Positions 1 to 5,626 of a DNA stretch of 6,795 nt are shown here, piece by piece (position 1 is the first letter of the stretch; each line of letters starts with the position of its first letter). The notes beneath the pieces were generated by a model. That model had not been told where the DNA came from. It ran no database searches and was given only the letters and a program-made list of their open reading frames with translations. Location of the stretch: contig DATAZV010000092.1 in the NCBI GenBank assembly GCA_036271855.1, positions 1 to 6,795 of the forward strand, given 5' to 3'. The position numbers and the translations under genes are program-made. Origin of the DNA: JAQGMJ01 sp036271855. GTDB taxonomy: Bacteria > Pseudomonadota > Gammaproteobacteria > Burkholderiales > JAEUOS01.

Positions 1-629
1 CCACCGGCCTGCGCCCGCCGACCAAGGGCACGGTGATCGTCGACGGCCGCGAAGTCAGCGGGCCGCTGAAAATCACCGGCATGGCTTTCCAGGCGTCCAA
101 CCTGCTGCCCTGGCGCACCACCCTGGACAATGTGCTGTTGCCGCTGGAAATCGTCGAGCCCTACAAATCCACCTATCGCGCCAAGCGCAAGGAATATGTC
201 GATCGCGCCATGCGCCTGATCGAGACCGTGGGCCTGAAGGGCTGGGAACAAAAGTACCCCTGGGAGCTTTCCGGCGGCATGCAGCAGCGTGCCTCGATCT
301 GCCGCGCCCTAGTGCACGAGCCCAAGCTGCTGATGCTCGACGAGCCCTTCGGCGCGCTCGACGCCTTCACCCGCGAAGAACTGTGGTGCATCCTGCGCGA
401 CCTGCACGCCGCCAACCCCTTCACCGTGGTGCTGGTGACCCACGACCTGCGCGAAGCCGCCTTTCTCGCCGACACCGTGTACGTGATGAGCAAGCGCCCC
501 GGACGCATTGTCACCACCAAGCACATCGACCTGCCGCGCCCGCGCGACCTCGACATCACCTATACCGCCCCCTTCGCCGCCATCGTCGCGGAATTACGCG
601 AGCACATCGGCGCGCTGCGCAAATCCTGA
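1..629 (+). CDS. ABC transporter ATP-binding protein, SsuB/TauB/NrtD type (5'-truncated)
   Basis: This is the cytoplasmic ATPase of an ABC importer, cut by the window edge. The reading frame is open from base 3, and about 50-60 N-terminal residues including Walker A are missing compared with the usual 255-270 aa. Visible elements in order are the Q-loop (FQASNLLPW, Gln codon at 90-92), the ABC signature LSGGMQQR (267-290), Walker B with the catalytic Glu and D-loop (LLMLDEPFGALD, from 327) and the H-loop (VTHD, His codon at 441-443). The QASNLLPW and THDLREAAFLAD forms are typical of the subfamily that energises sulfonate, taurine, nitrate or pyrimidine-precursor uptake; the substrate cannot be told from the ATPase. 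The permease gene starts 17 bp downstream, so the two form one operon. The GTG at 33 is internal, not a start. Confidence 0.95.
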   Translation, partial: TGLRPPTKGTVIVDGREVSGPLKITGMAFQASNLLPWRTTLDNVLLPLEIVEPYKSTYRAKRKEYVDRAMRLIETVGLKGWEQKYPWELSGGMQQRASICRALVHEPKLLMLDEPFGALDAFTREELWCILRDLHAANPFTVVLVTHDLREAAFLADTVYVMSKRPGRIVTTKHIDLPRPRDLDITYTAPFAAIVAELREHIGALRKS

Positions 630-635
630 GAGAAG
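630..635 (+). promoter_or_regulatory. Ribosome binding site of the permease gene
   Basis: GAGAAG overlaps the end of the ATPase gene and lies 11 bases before the ATG at 647. The spacing is slightly long, but this is the only purine-rich stretch there, and it supports a start at 647 rather than further upstream inside the ATPase gene. Confidence 0.5.
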
Positions 636-646
636 CGGCCCAAGCC

Positions 647-1414
647 ATGCAAAAGAATCTCGAAAAGTATTCCCCGATCCTGCTGGTGATCGCGCTGCTG
701 CTGATCTGGGAGTTCATCTGCCGCGCCTTCAAGGTCGACCCCTTCATCCTGCCGATGCCCTCGGCCATCTGGGCTTCGGCGGTCGAGTATCGCGGCCCGA
801 TCGCCACCCACGCCTGGCAAACCTTCTGGACCACCATGATCGGCTTCGCCTTCTCGGTGGTGGTGGGCATCGTGCTGGGTTCCATCCTCGGTTCTTCGGC
901 GATGATCTACCGCGCCTGCTATCCGCTGCTGGTGGGCTTCAACTCGATCCCGAAGGCGGCCTTCGTGCCCATTCTGGTCGTGTGGTGCGGCATCGGCACC
1001 ACGCCGGCCATCATCACCGCCTTCCTGATCTCCTTCTTTCCGATCGTGGTCAACGTCGCCACCGGCCTGGCCACCCTGGAGCCTGAACTGGAGGACGTAT
1101 TACGCGCACTCGGGGCCACCCGGGTGGAGATCTTGCGCAAGGTCGGCCTGCCGCGCTCCCTGCCGTTCTTTTTTGCGTCCCTCAAGGTCGCCATCACCCT
1201 GGCCTTTGTCGGCACGGTGATCTCGGAAATTTCCGCGTCGAACGCCGGCATCGGCTACCTGATGATGTCGGCCAGTTCATCGCTGAAAACGCCGCTGATG
1301 TTCGCCGGCGTCATCGTCATCTCGATCATGGCCATGGGCATGTACGAAGTCTTCGCTTTTATCGAAAAGCGCTCGACCAAGTGGGCACATCGAGGACAGC
1401 AAGCGAACGCTTGA
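647..1414 (+). CDS. ABC transporter permease, SsuC/TauC-like (BPD_transp_1 family)
   Basis: This inner-membrane channel subunit of 255 aa pairs with the ATPase encoded just upstream. The ATG at 647 is chosen because the product then begins MQKNLEKYSP followed at once by the first membrane helix (about 10-28), the usual SsuC/TauC layout, and a purine-rich GAGAAG lies at 630-635. Further hydrophobic segments lie near 62-82, 88-113, 117-140, 176-195 and 215-238. The cytoplasmic EAA-type coupling loop is at about 145-173 (EPELEDVLRALGATRVEI, then the LPRSLP end), the site that docks on the ATPase. Its motif is diverged (EPE...ALG) but recognisable. The final residues GQQANA and the TGA stop come from a 23-bp repeat found again 44 bp downstream, so the C-terminus may have been reshaped. 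Substrate is unknown; an aromatic or aliphatic sulfonate, nitrate or pyrimidine-like compound is possible. Confidence 0.93.
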   Translation: MQKNLEKYSPILLVIALLLIWEFICRAFKVDPFILPMPSAIWASAVEYRGPIATHAWQTFWTTMIGFAFSVVVGIVLGSILGSSAMIYRACYPLLVGFNSIPKAAFVPILVVWCGIGTTPAIITAFLISFFPIVVNVATGLATLEPELEDVLRALGATRVEILRKVGLPRSLPFFFASLKVAITLAFVGTVISEISASNAGIGYLMMSASSSLKTPLMFAGVIVISIMAMGMYEVFAFIEKRSTKWAHRGQQANA

Positions 1415-1416
1415 TG
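1394..1416 (+). repeat. 23-bp direct repeat, copy 1 (overlaps permease stop)
   Basis: This 23-bp stretch is repeated exactly at 1438-1460. Its core CAAGCGAACGCTTG (1400-1413) has perfect 6-bp inverted arms around AA. The copy begins on a codon boundary of the permease gene and encodes its last six residues (GQQANA) plus the stop TGA at 1412-1414. The hairpin here is short, because the bases flanking the core pair poorly beyond 1397/1416. Confidence 0.9.
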
Positions 1417-1418
1417 GA

Positions 1419-1429
1419 CACGATTCGTG
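1419..1429. repeat. Small palindrome between the two 23-bp repeats
   Basis: CACGATTCGTG has perfect 5-bp inverted arms around a single T. It sits in the 21-bp spacer between the two repeat copies, so almost the whole junction is made of short palindromes. It may be chance, or part of one composite repeat element. Confidence 0.5.
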
Positions 1430-1435
1430 GCATGG

Positions 1436-1465
1436 GGGGACAGCAAGCGAACGCTTGATGCCCCT
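1436..1465. terminator. Imperfect hairpin between convergent genes, possible bidirectional terminator
   Basis: Arms 1436-1449 and 1452-1465 pair around AA at 1450-1451. From the centre outward there are six Watson-Crick pairs, a G-A mismatch, two pairs, an A-C mismatch, three G-C pairs and a G-T wobble. No T-run follows on either strand, so it is not a canonical Rho-independent terminator. Its position between the plus-strand permease and minus-strand DMT genes fits transcript-end formation or 3'-end protection. It overlaps the DMT stop codon at 1464-1466. Confidence 0.4.
1438..1460 (+). repeat. 23-bp direct repeat, copy 2 (intergenic)
   Basis: Identical to 1394-1416 with a 44-bp period. It lies wholly between the permease stop and the end of the convergent DMT gene. 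Unlike copy 1 it is flanked by GGG and CCCC, which lengthen the palindrome into a longer hairpin. The identity shows recent duplication or insertion of two copies of a dispersed element; which of these is not decidable here. Confidence 0.9.
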
Positions 1466-2348
1466 ACGCGGCAGGTGAGTTCGCCTGCCGCCTGCCGGAG
1501 GCCACCACCACCCCGGTGCCAAGCAAAATCATCGCCGCCCCGCTCAGCACATTGGCCGAGGCGGTCTCGCCCAGCAGGAAAACGCCGCCGGTGACGCCGA
1601 ACAGCGGCGCCAGGAAATTCACCGTCAGCGCCTTCACCGGGCCGACGTTGACGATCAGCCGGAAGTAAAGCAAAAACGCGAACGCGGTGGAGAGTACCGC
1701 CAGCGCCAGCGCCGCACCTATCGCCAGGGGCGTGGGCATGGCCTGCGGCGGAAACAAAAAGAGCAAGGGCAGCAGCATCACCCCGGACGACAACTGGCTG
1801 GCCGCCGCCACCTCCAGCGCCGGCAAATGCGCGGCATAGCGCTTGGTGAACACGCCCGCCATGCCGTAGGAAATTGTCGCTCCCAAGGCGAGGGCCACCG
1901 CCCAGGGCACCGGCGGCGCGGCACCCGCCGGCGTCCAGCCGATCAGCAAGGCCACCCCGGCGATGCCGGCAATCAGCCCCAGCGCCTTGGGCACCGTGAA
2001 CGGATCCTTGATCCACACCGCCGCGATCAGCGCCGACACCAGCGGCGTCACCGACACCAGGATCACCGCATAGGTCACCGACAGCGCCGTTTGCGCCGCC
2101 GCCACCAGGCAAAACGGGATCGCCGAGTTGAGCATGCCGACCAGGAAATAGCGCTTCCAGTGGTGGCGGAAATCGATCTTCACCCGCGTCGCCAGGGCAA
2201 ACAGCACCAGCACCGCCGAAGCGGTCAAGGCGCGCACCACCACCAGCGCTACCGGGCCGAAATACGGCACGGCGACGCGGATGAACACAAAGGCCAGGCC
2301 CCAGCACGCGGCCAGGGTGAACAGCCGCAGCAGGTCTTTGCCGCCCAC
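1464..2348 (-). CDS. EamA/DMT-family transporter
   Basis: This is an inner-membrane carrier of 294 aa, a normal length for the drug/metabolite transporter superfamily, made of two EamA repeats. About ten hydrophobic helices can be placed near 6-25, 31-52, 67-88, 93-112, 119-138, 147-168, 180-201, 207-228, 238-259 and 265-284. Family signs are LAACWGLAFVFIRVA in helix 1, TPLVSALIAAVWIKD in the first half, and NFLAPLFGVTGGVFLLGE at the end of the second half. Family members export amino acids, nucleosides or other small metabolites; the substrate here is unknown. The GTG start (2346-2348) is chosen because helix 1 begins a few residues later and because its G is also the last base of the amidase stop (TAGTG). 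No separate ribosome binding site is visible, so translation probably depends on the amidase. Third and last gene of the operon. Confidence 0.9.
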   Translation of the reverse strand: MGGKDLLRLFTLAACWGLAFVFIRVAVPYFGPVALVVVRALTASAVLVLFALATRVKIDFRHHWKRYFLVGMLNSAIPFCLVAAAQTALSVTYAVILVSVTPLVSALIAAVWIKDPFTVPKALGLIAGIAGVALLIGWTPAGAAPPVPWAVALALGATISYGMAGVFTKRYAAHLPALEVAAASQLSSGVMLLPLLFLFPPQAMPTPLAIGAALALAVLSTAFAFLLYFRLIVNVGPVKALTVNFLAPLFGVTGGVFLLGETASANVLSGAAMILLGTGVVVASGRRQANSPAA

Positions 2349-3766
2349 TACCGGGCCGCGGTCGGCATGCGCGTGTGCCAGTCGGTCGCGCCCTGGTAAG
2401 CGGCGCCGATGCGGTACAGCAGCGGTTCGGCGAAGGGCCGGCCGATCATCTGCATGCCGCAGGGCAGGCCGTTGGGCGTGAAGCCCGCCGGCAGCGCCAG
2501 CCCGGGCAGACCCAGCATATTGACCGGGCGCATCAGGCGGGTGATCTCGTCGAGGATGCGCAGCATGTTGGGGCCGCCGGTCACATCCACCTCGGAAATT
2601 TTCGGCACGGCGAAGGAAAGCACCGGCGCCAGCAGCGCGTCGCACTTGGTGAACACCTGCTCGCAAAAGTCGCGCAGGCCACGGCCGCGGTAGCGTTGCG
2701 CGTCCACATAGTCGCGGCCGGTGGTGCCGAGCGTCACCTCGATGCGCCCACGGGTCTGCGGCGAATACTCGCCGCTGCGCCTGGCCATCCACTCCGAGTG
2801 GATGGTGTGCACATCGCTCCAGGTCACCAGAAAACCGGCAGCGTTGGCCACGTCCACATCCGGCATTTTCACCTCGATCACCTCGGCGCCCAGGCCCGCG
2901 TAAACCTTCGCGGCGGCATCCAGTACCGCGCGCACATCGTCTTCCAGTTTTTCATCGAAAAACCCGCGCGGGATGCCCAGCTTCAGGCCCTTGAGCGAAC
3001 CAGGTTTGGCGGCAGCCACATAGTCCGGCACCGGCACCTGCAAGGTAGCCCCGTCGCGCGCATCGAAGCCGGCGATCACCGACAGCATCAGCGCGTTATC
3101 TTCCACCGTGCGGGTCAGCGGCCCGATGGTGTCCAGCGACTGCGACAGCGGCATGCAGCCGGCGCGCGAAACACGCGAGAAAGTCGTCTTCATCCCGGTG
3201 ACGCCGCAGATCGAGGAAGGCATGCGCACCGAGCCGCCGGTATCCGAGCCCAGCGCGGCGAACACCATGCGGCTGGCGACGCTCACCCCCGAGCCGGCGG
3301 AGGAGCCGCCGGTGATGTAGTCCGGATTCCACGGGTTGCGCGCATCGCCCAGCCAGCCGTTCTGTCCGGTGGGGCCGTAGGCGAACTCGGTCATGTTCAG
3401 CGTACCGAGCTGCAGGGCGCCGGCGGCATCCAGTTTTTCCAGCACCGTTGCGGTGGTGTCGGCCTTCCAGTGTTCGCGCAGCCTGGAGCCGCAGGTGGAC
3501 ACCATGCCCTTGCGGTAGAACATGTCCTTGTGCGCCAGCGGCACGCCGTGCAGCGGACCGCGCGATTTTCCGGCCGCCAGTTCGGCATCGCAGGCGCGAG
3601 CCGCGGTAAGCGCCAGTTCATCGTCAAAACGCACAAAGGCGTTGAATTTCGATTGCAGGGCATGGGCGCGCGCCAGCGCCGCCTGGGTCAACTCGACCGA
3701 GGAGACTTTCTTTTCACGGATCGCCTGCGCTGCTTCGGTGAGGGAGAGTTTGAGGAAGTCGCTCAT
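2348..3766 (-). CDS. Amidase-signature family hydrolase (GatA/AtzE-like)
   Basis: Predicted cytoplasmic C-N hydrolase of 472 aa, the usual amidase-signature length. The Ser-cisSer-Lys triad is visible: Lys80 in PLAHKDMF, cis-Ser155 in ITGGSSAGSG, and nucleophile Ser179 in SDTGGSVRMPS; the 24- and 99-residue spacings match those of fatty acid amide hydrolase. The C-terminus has the family's GLPGLALPAGF and GLPCGMQMIGRP blocks. The Ser-rich loop reads GGSSAGSG rather than the common GGSSGGS. The ATG at 3766 is preferred over in-frame codons upstream because MSDFLKLSLTEAAQAI is a typical N-terminus and a GAGG at 3775-3778 lies 8 bases before it. The gene follows a GatC/AtzG-like small gene by 10 bp and overlaps the DMT gene by one base. 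No gatB is present, so a metabolic amidase is more likely than the tRNA amidotransferase subunit. Substrate unknown. Confidence 0.93.
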   Translation of the reverse strand: MSDFLKLSLTEAAQAIREKKVSSVELTQAALARAHALQSKFNAFVRFDDELALTAARACDAELAAGKSRGPLHGVPLAHKDMFYRKGMVSTCGSRLREHWKADTTATVLEKLDAAGALQLGTLNMTEFAYGPTGQNGWLGDARNPWNPDYITGGSSAGSGVSVASRMVFAALGSDTGGSVRMPSSICGVTGMKTTFSRVSRAGCMPLSQSLDTIGPLTRTVEDNALMLSVIAGFDARDGATLQVPVPDYVAAAKPGSLKGLKLGIPRGFFDEKLEDDVRAVLDAAAKVYAGLGAEVIEVKMPDVDVANAAGFLVTWSDVHTIHSEWMARRSGEYSPQTRGRIEVTLGTTGRDYVDAQRYRGRGLRDFCEQVFTKCDALLAPVLSFAVPKISEVDVTGGPNMLRILDEITRLMRPVNMLGLPGLALPAGFTPNGLPCGMQMIGRPFAEPLLYRIGAAYQGATDWHTRMPTAAR

Positions 3767-3774
3767 CGATCCAA

Positions 3775-3778
3775 CCTC
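3775..3778 (-). promoter_or_regulatory. Amidase ribosome binding site overlapping the upstream stop codon
   Basis: On the minus strand the stop codon of the 69-aa gene is embedded in TGAGG, whose GAGG ends 8 bases before the amidase ATG. This fixes the amidase start and suggests that ribosomes ending the small gene re-initiate on the amidase, as expected for two subunits made in step. Confidence 0.65.
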
Positions 3779-3986
3779 ACTTCTCTGCCGGTTGGTAGCG
3801 CGTGGCCAGCAGGGCGGCGGCAAAGCCGGCAGCGTCCTCATCGAAGCTGAGCTGGGCGCGCACGCGGTCGAAGGTGCCGATGCGCACATTGGCGGCGGCG
3901 GCGATTTCGGCGGCGCGCTCGGGGCTCACATGCCAGCCGGCGCGTTGGGCGGTGGCGAGAATGTCCGCCGCGGTCAGGGTGCTCAT
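3777..3986 (-). CDS. Small AtzG/GatC-like protein (DUF4089-like), probable amidase partner
   Basis: This 69-aa protein is first in the amidase operon. Its sequence runs from an N-terminal helix (about 5-17, TAADILATAQRAGW) through SPERAAEIAAAANVRI (21-36) to a third helix-prone stretch (DEDAAGFAAALLA, 49-61), with no signal peptide or membrane segment. Length, helical make-up and the position directly before an amidase-signature gene resemble AtzG/DUF4089 and GatC, small proteins that wrap around and stabilise AtzE- or GatA-type amidases. The link is by pattern and context, not a database match. The start at 3986 is supported by a strong GGAGAA at 3993-3998, 6 bases upstream. The stop lies 10 bp before the amidase start. 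If it is a true partner, the amidase should be poorly soluble or inactive without it. Otherwise it is a hypothetical protein of unknown role. Confidence 0.75.
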   Translation of the reverse strand: MSTLTAADILATAQRAGWHVSPERAAEIAAAANVRIGTFDRVRAQLSFDEDAAGFAAALLATRYQPAEK

Positions 3987-3992
3987 GCTTGG

Positions 3993-3998
3993 TTCTCC
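3993..3998 (-). promoter_or_regulatory. Strong Shine-Dalgarno of the amidase operon's first gene
   Basis: On the minus strand GGAGAA precedes the ATG at 3984-3986 by 6 bases. It is the best ribosome binding site in the window, and argues that the 69-aa frame is a real translated gene rather than a leader of the amidase gene. Confidence 0.75.
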
Positions 3999-4054
3999 AG
4001 AAATATCAGGGTGCCGGATTCATGCAACAGTCGTACCGCGTAGCGGGCCGGCCG

Positions 4055-4083
4055 GTGACAATCGGGTCGAAGCGTAGCATTAT
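4055..4083 (+). promoter_or_regulatory. Candidate sigma70 promoter for the MmgE/PrpD-Bug operon
   Basis: GTGACA at 4055-4060 (5 of 6 to the -35 consensus), a 17-bp spacer, then CATTAT at 4078-4083 (4 of 6 to the -10 consensus). Transcription would begin near 4090 and leave a leader of about 128 bases before the GTG at 4218, with the inverted repeats at 4104-4133 just past the start. Found by eye only. Confidence 0.4.
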
Positions 4084-4084
4084 C
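4079..4084 (-). promoter_or_regulatory. Candidate -10 box for the amidase operon
   Basis: On the minus strand these bases read GATAAT, 5 of 6 to TATAAT. No good -35 lies 16-18 bp upstream, where the sequence falls in the inverted repeats at 4101-4108, so the promoter may need an activator. It overlaps the plus-strand -10 candidate, so the two operons would compete or be co-regulated. Confidence 0.35.
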
Positions 4085-4103
4085 TGCGTTGCACCCTGCC
4101 GCA

Positions 4104-4133
4104 CCGTATGGCGCAGCCTATGCGGCGTATAGG
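4104..4133. promoter_or_regulatory. Two overlapping imperfect inverted repeats, candidate operator
   Basis: The first inverted repeat (4104-4125) pairs CCGTATGG with the 3' part of CCTATGCGG across a 5-bp gap, with two G-T wobbles. The second (4117-4133) pairs CCTATGC with GTATAGG across GGC, with one G-T wobble. They share the CCTATGC half-site. Their place just downstream of the plus-strand promoter candidate, and at the expected -35 of the minus-strand one, fits a site for a dimeric regulator. No regulator gene is present in the window. Confidence 0.4.
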
Positions 4134-4143
4134 TCAACATCGA

Positions 4144-4171
4144 TTCCGCATGGTGGGAAAATTCCACGGAA
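4144..4171 (+). other. Possible stem-loop in the MmgE/PrpD leader
   Basis: TTCCG (4144-4148) pairs with CGGAA (4167-4171), and directly inside TGG (4151-4153) pairs with CCA (4164-4166) around an A-rich loop. It would lie in the untranslated leader about 50 bases before the GTG. It matches no riboswitch class I know and could be chance. Confidence 0.25.
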
Positions 4172-4217
4172 AATCCGGCGCGGACCGCCGCTTCGACCTC
4201 CTCCAATTGAGAAACCC

Positions 4218-5588
4218 GTGACCACCCTGACTGAACGACTCGTCGACTGCCTGCGGGCTGTCAGCTACGATACCCTGCCTCCGACTGCCGTCGAGATGGC
4301 GCGCCAGGTGACGCTGGACGGCATCGCCGTCATCCTCGCCGGCTCGACCGAACCCCTGGGCGTGGGCCGCATTTCCACCGCCTATGTGCGCGAGATGGGC
4401 GGCGCGCGGCAAGCAACCGTGATCGCCGGCGGCTTCAAGACTTCGATGGTGAACGCCGCCTACGCCAACGGCACCATGGCGCACGCGCTCGACTTCGACA
4501 ACACCTGGTACCCCCTCAACCACCCCACCTCGCCGACGCTGCCGGCGATCCTCGCCATCGCCGAATACAAGCAGTTGTCGGGAAAGAAAATCATCGAGGC
4601 CCTCGCCGCCGCATTCGAGGTACAGGGCCGCCTGCGTCTGGCCTCGACCGGCCTGAAAACCGGGGCCGGCTTTCACAAGCCCGGCACCACCGGCACCTTC
4701 GGCGCCACCGCCGCCGCCTGCAAGCTGCTGGACCTCGACCGCCAGCAAACCCTGATGGCCTTCGGCCTGGCAGGGTCGCGCGCCGGCAGCATGTCGATCA
4801 ATACCGGCTCGATGACCAAATCCTCCCACTCCGGCCACGCCGCGCGCATGGGCCTGGAGTGCGCGGTGCTCGCGCAGATGGGCTGGACCGCCAGCGCCGA
4901 CGTGTTCGGCCCGAAGGGCTTTTTCGACACCTTCATGGGCGGCGACGCCGACCCGGAACTGCTGGTCAAGGACTTCGGCCGGCCTTTGCGCATGGTCGAT
5001 CCGGGTGTCGGCTTCAAAAAACATCCGAGCAACTATTTCACCCACCGCCCGATCGACGCAGCCATCGCCCTGCGCGAGGAACACGCACTGCGCGCCGAAA
5101 ATATCGCGCGCGTGACCGTCACCTTCCCGCGCTTCGAATACGTCAACCGACCGCAGCCCGAAACCGGGCTGGACGGCAAATTCAGCGTGCAATACACCAC
5201 CGCCATCGCCCTGCTCGACGGCGAAGTCAGCGTCGACTCCTTCACCAACCAACGGCGCTTCGCCGCCGACGTGGTGGCCCTGCTGCCGAAGGTCGAGTTG
5301 CGCGTGGACGATGCGATCCCGCCCGACTTCGACCAGATGCACGCCATCGTCGAAATCGCCACCACCGACGGCCGCACGCTGACCCGGCGCATCGAAAAGC
5401 TCTCCGGCTGGATCGGCCAGCCGCTGACGCGCGAACAGCGCCTGAAAAAGTTTTATTCCTGCACGCGGCGCGTGCTCGACGACACCGCGGCCGGGCGCGT
5501 GCTTGAAGCGGTCGAGAAACTCGAGGCCCTGCCCGACATTACCGCGGTGATGGATACGCTGCGCTGCGACGGCGCCGGTGGATACTGA
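4218..5588 (+). CDS. MmgE/PrpD family protein (2-methylcitrate dehydratase / cis-aconitate decarboxylase-like)
   Basis: Predicted cytoplasmic enzyme of 456 aa, normal for the family, which includes 2-methylcitrate dehydratase, cis-aconitate decarboxylase and iminodisuccinate epimerase. The helical N-terminal domain carries AHALDFDNTWYPLNHPT (88-104), GFHKPGTTGTFGA (151-163) and MTKSSHSGHAARMG (199-212); the lid domain starts near FKKHPSNYFTHRPID (266-280). By spacing, Asp92, Thr96, His102, His153, Lys201 and Lys267 or 268 correspond to active-site residues described in human ACOD1/IRG1 (Asp93, Thr97, His103, His159, Lys207, Lys272), so the catalytic framework looks intact. The usual YPCC-like segment reads HPSN. 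The GTG at 4218 is chosen because TTLTERLVDCLRAV is the usual family N-terminus and GAGAA lies at 4209-4213; an upstream in-frame TTG at 4089 would add 43 unlikely residues. The Bug gene follows by 38 bp. Substrate unresolved. Confidence 0.93.
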   Translation: MTTLTERLVDCLRAVSYDTLPPTAVEMARQVTLDGIAVILAGSTEPLGVGRISTAYVREMGGARQATVIAGGFKTSMVNAAYANGTMAHALDFDNTWYPLNHPTSPTLPAILAIAEYKQLSGKKIIEALAAAFEVQGRLRLASTGLKTGAGFHKPGTTGTFGATAAACKLLDLDRQQTLMAFGLAGSRAGSMSINTGSMTKSSHSGHAARMGLECAVLAQMGWTASADVFGPKGFFDTFMGGDADPELLVKDFGRPLRMVDPGVGFKKHPSNYFTHRPIDAAIALREEHALRAENIARVTVTFPRFEYVNRPQPETGLDGKFSVQYTTAIALLDGEVSVDSFTNQRRFAADVVALLPKVELRVDDAIPPDFDQMHAIVEIATTDGRTLTRRIEKLSGWIGQPLTREQRLKKFYSCTRRVLDDTAAGRVLEAVEKLEALPDITAVMDTLRCDGAGGY

Positions 5589-5626
5589 AGGCGCGAAGAC
5601 GCCAAAACCATATCTAGAGACAAACC

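Larger units (their letters stand above)
3987..4217. other. Divergent intergenic control region
   Basis: These 231 bp separate the heads of the amidase operon (minus) and the MmgE/PrpD-Bug operon (plus). No gene is supported here; an open minus-strand frame at 4006-4206 has no family features. The region is less GC-rich than the genes and holds promoter-like hexamers near 4055-4084, overlapping inverted repeats at 4104-4133, a CCGC-GTA-GCGG mini-hairpin at 4036-4046 and a stem-loop at 4144-4171. This is where both operons must be controlled. Confidence 0.7.

Noticed and set aside
383..646. N-terminal extension of the permease into the ATPase gene
   Set aside because: The extension overlaps the ATPase in another frame and is Arg/His/Pro-rich. 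The ATG at 647 gives the family-typical start directly before helix 1.
2349..2792. N-terminal extension of the DMT carrier inside the amidase
   Set aside because: The extra residues are Arg/Ala/His-rich out-of-frame amidase sequence; a normal EamA protein begins at the GTG at 2348.
2375..3850. A 491-codon open frame on the plus strand across the amidase
   Set aside because: Arg/His/Gln/Gly-rich composition without domain signs. The minus-strand amidase carries the full catalytic triad and family blocks.
3767..3889. 41-residue N-terminal extension of the amidase
   Set aside because: It overlaps the 69-aa gene in another frame and lacks family similarity. The ATG at 3766 has a well-spaced GAGG.
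4006..4206. Minus-strand 66-codon open frame in the divergent intergenic region
   Set aside because: No recognisable domain, and it covers the promoter and operator candidates. A short fortuitous frame is more likely.
5590..5603. GGCG-CGAAGA-CGCC hairpin between the MmgE/PrpD and Bug genes as a terminator
   Set aside because: The stem has only four pairs and no T-run follows; the 38-bp gap and same strand favour read-through.
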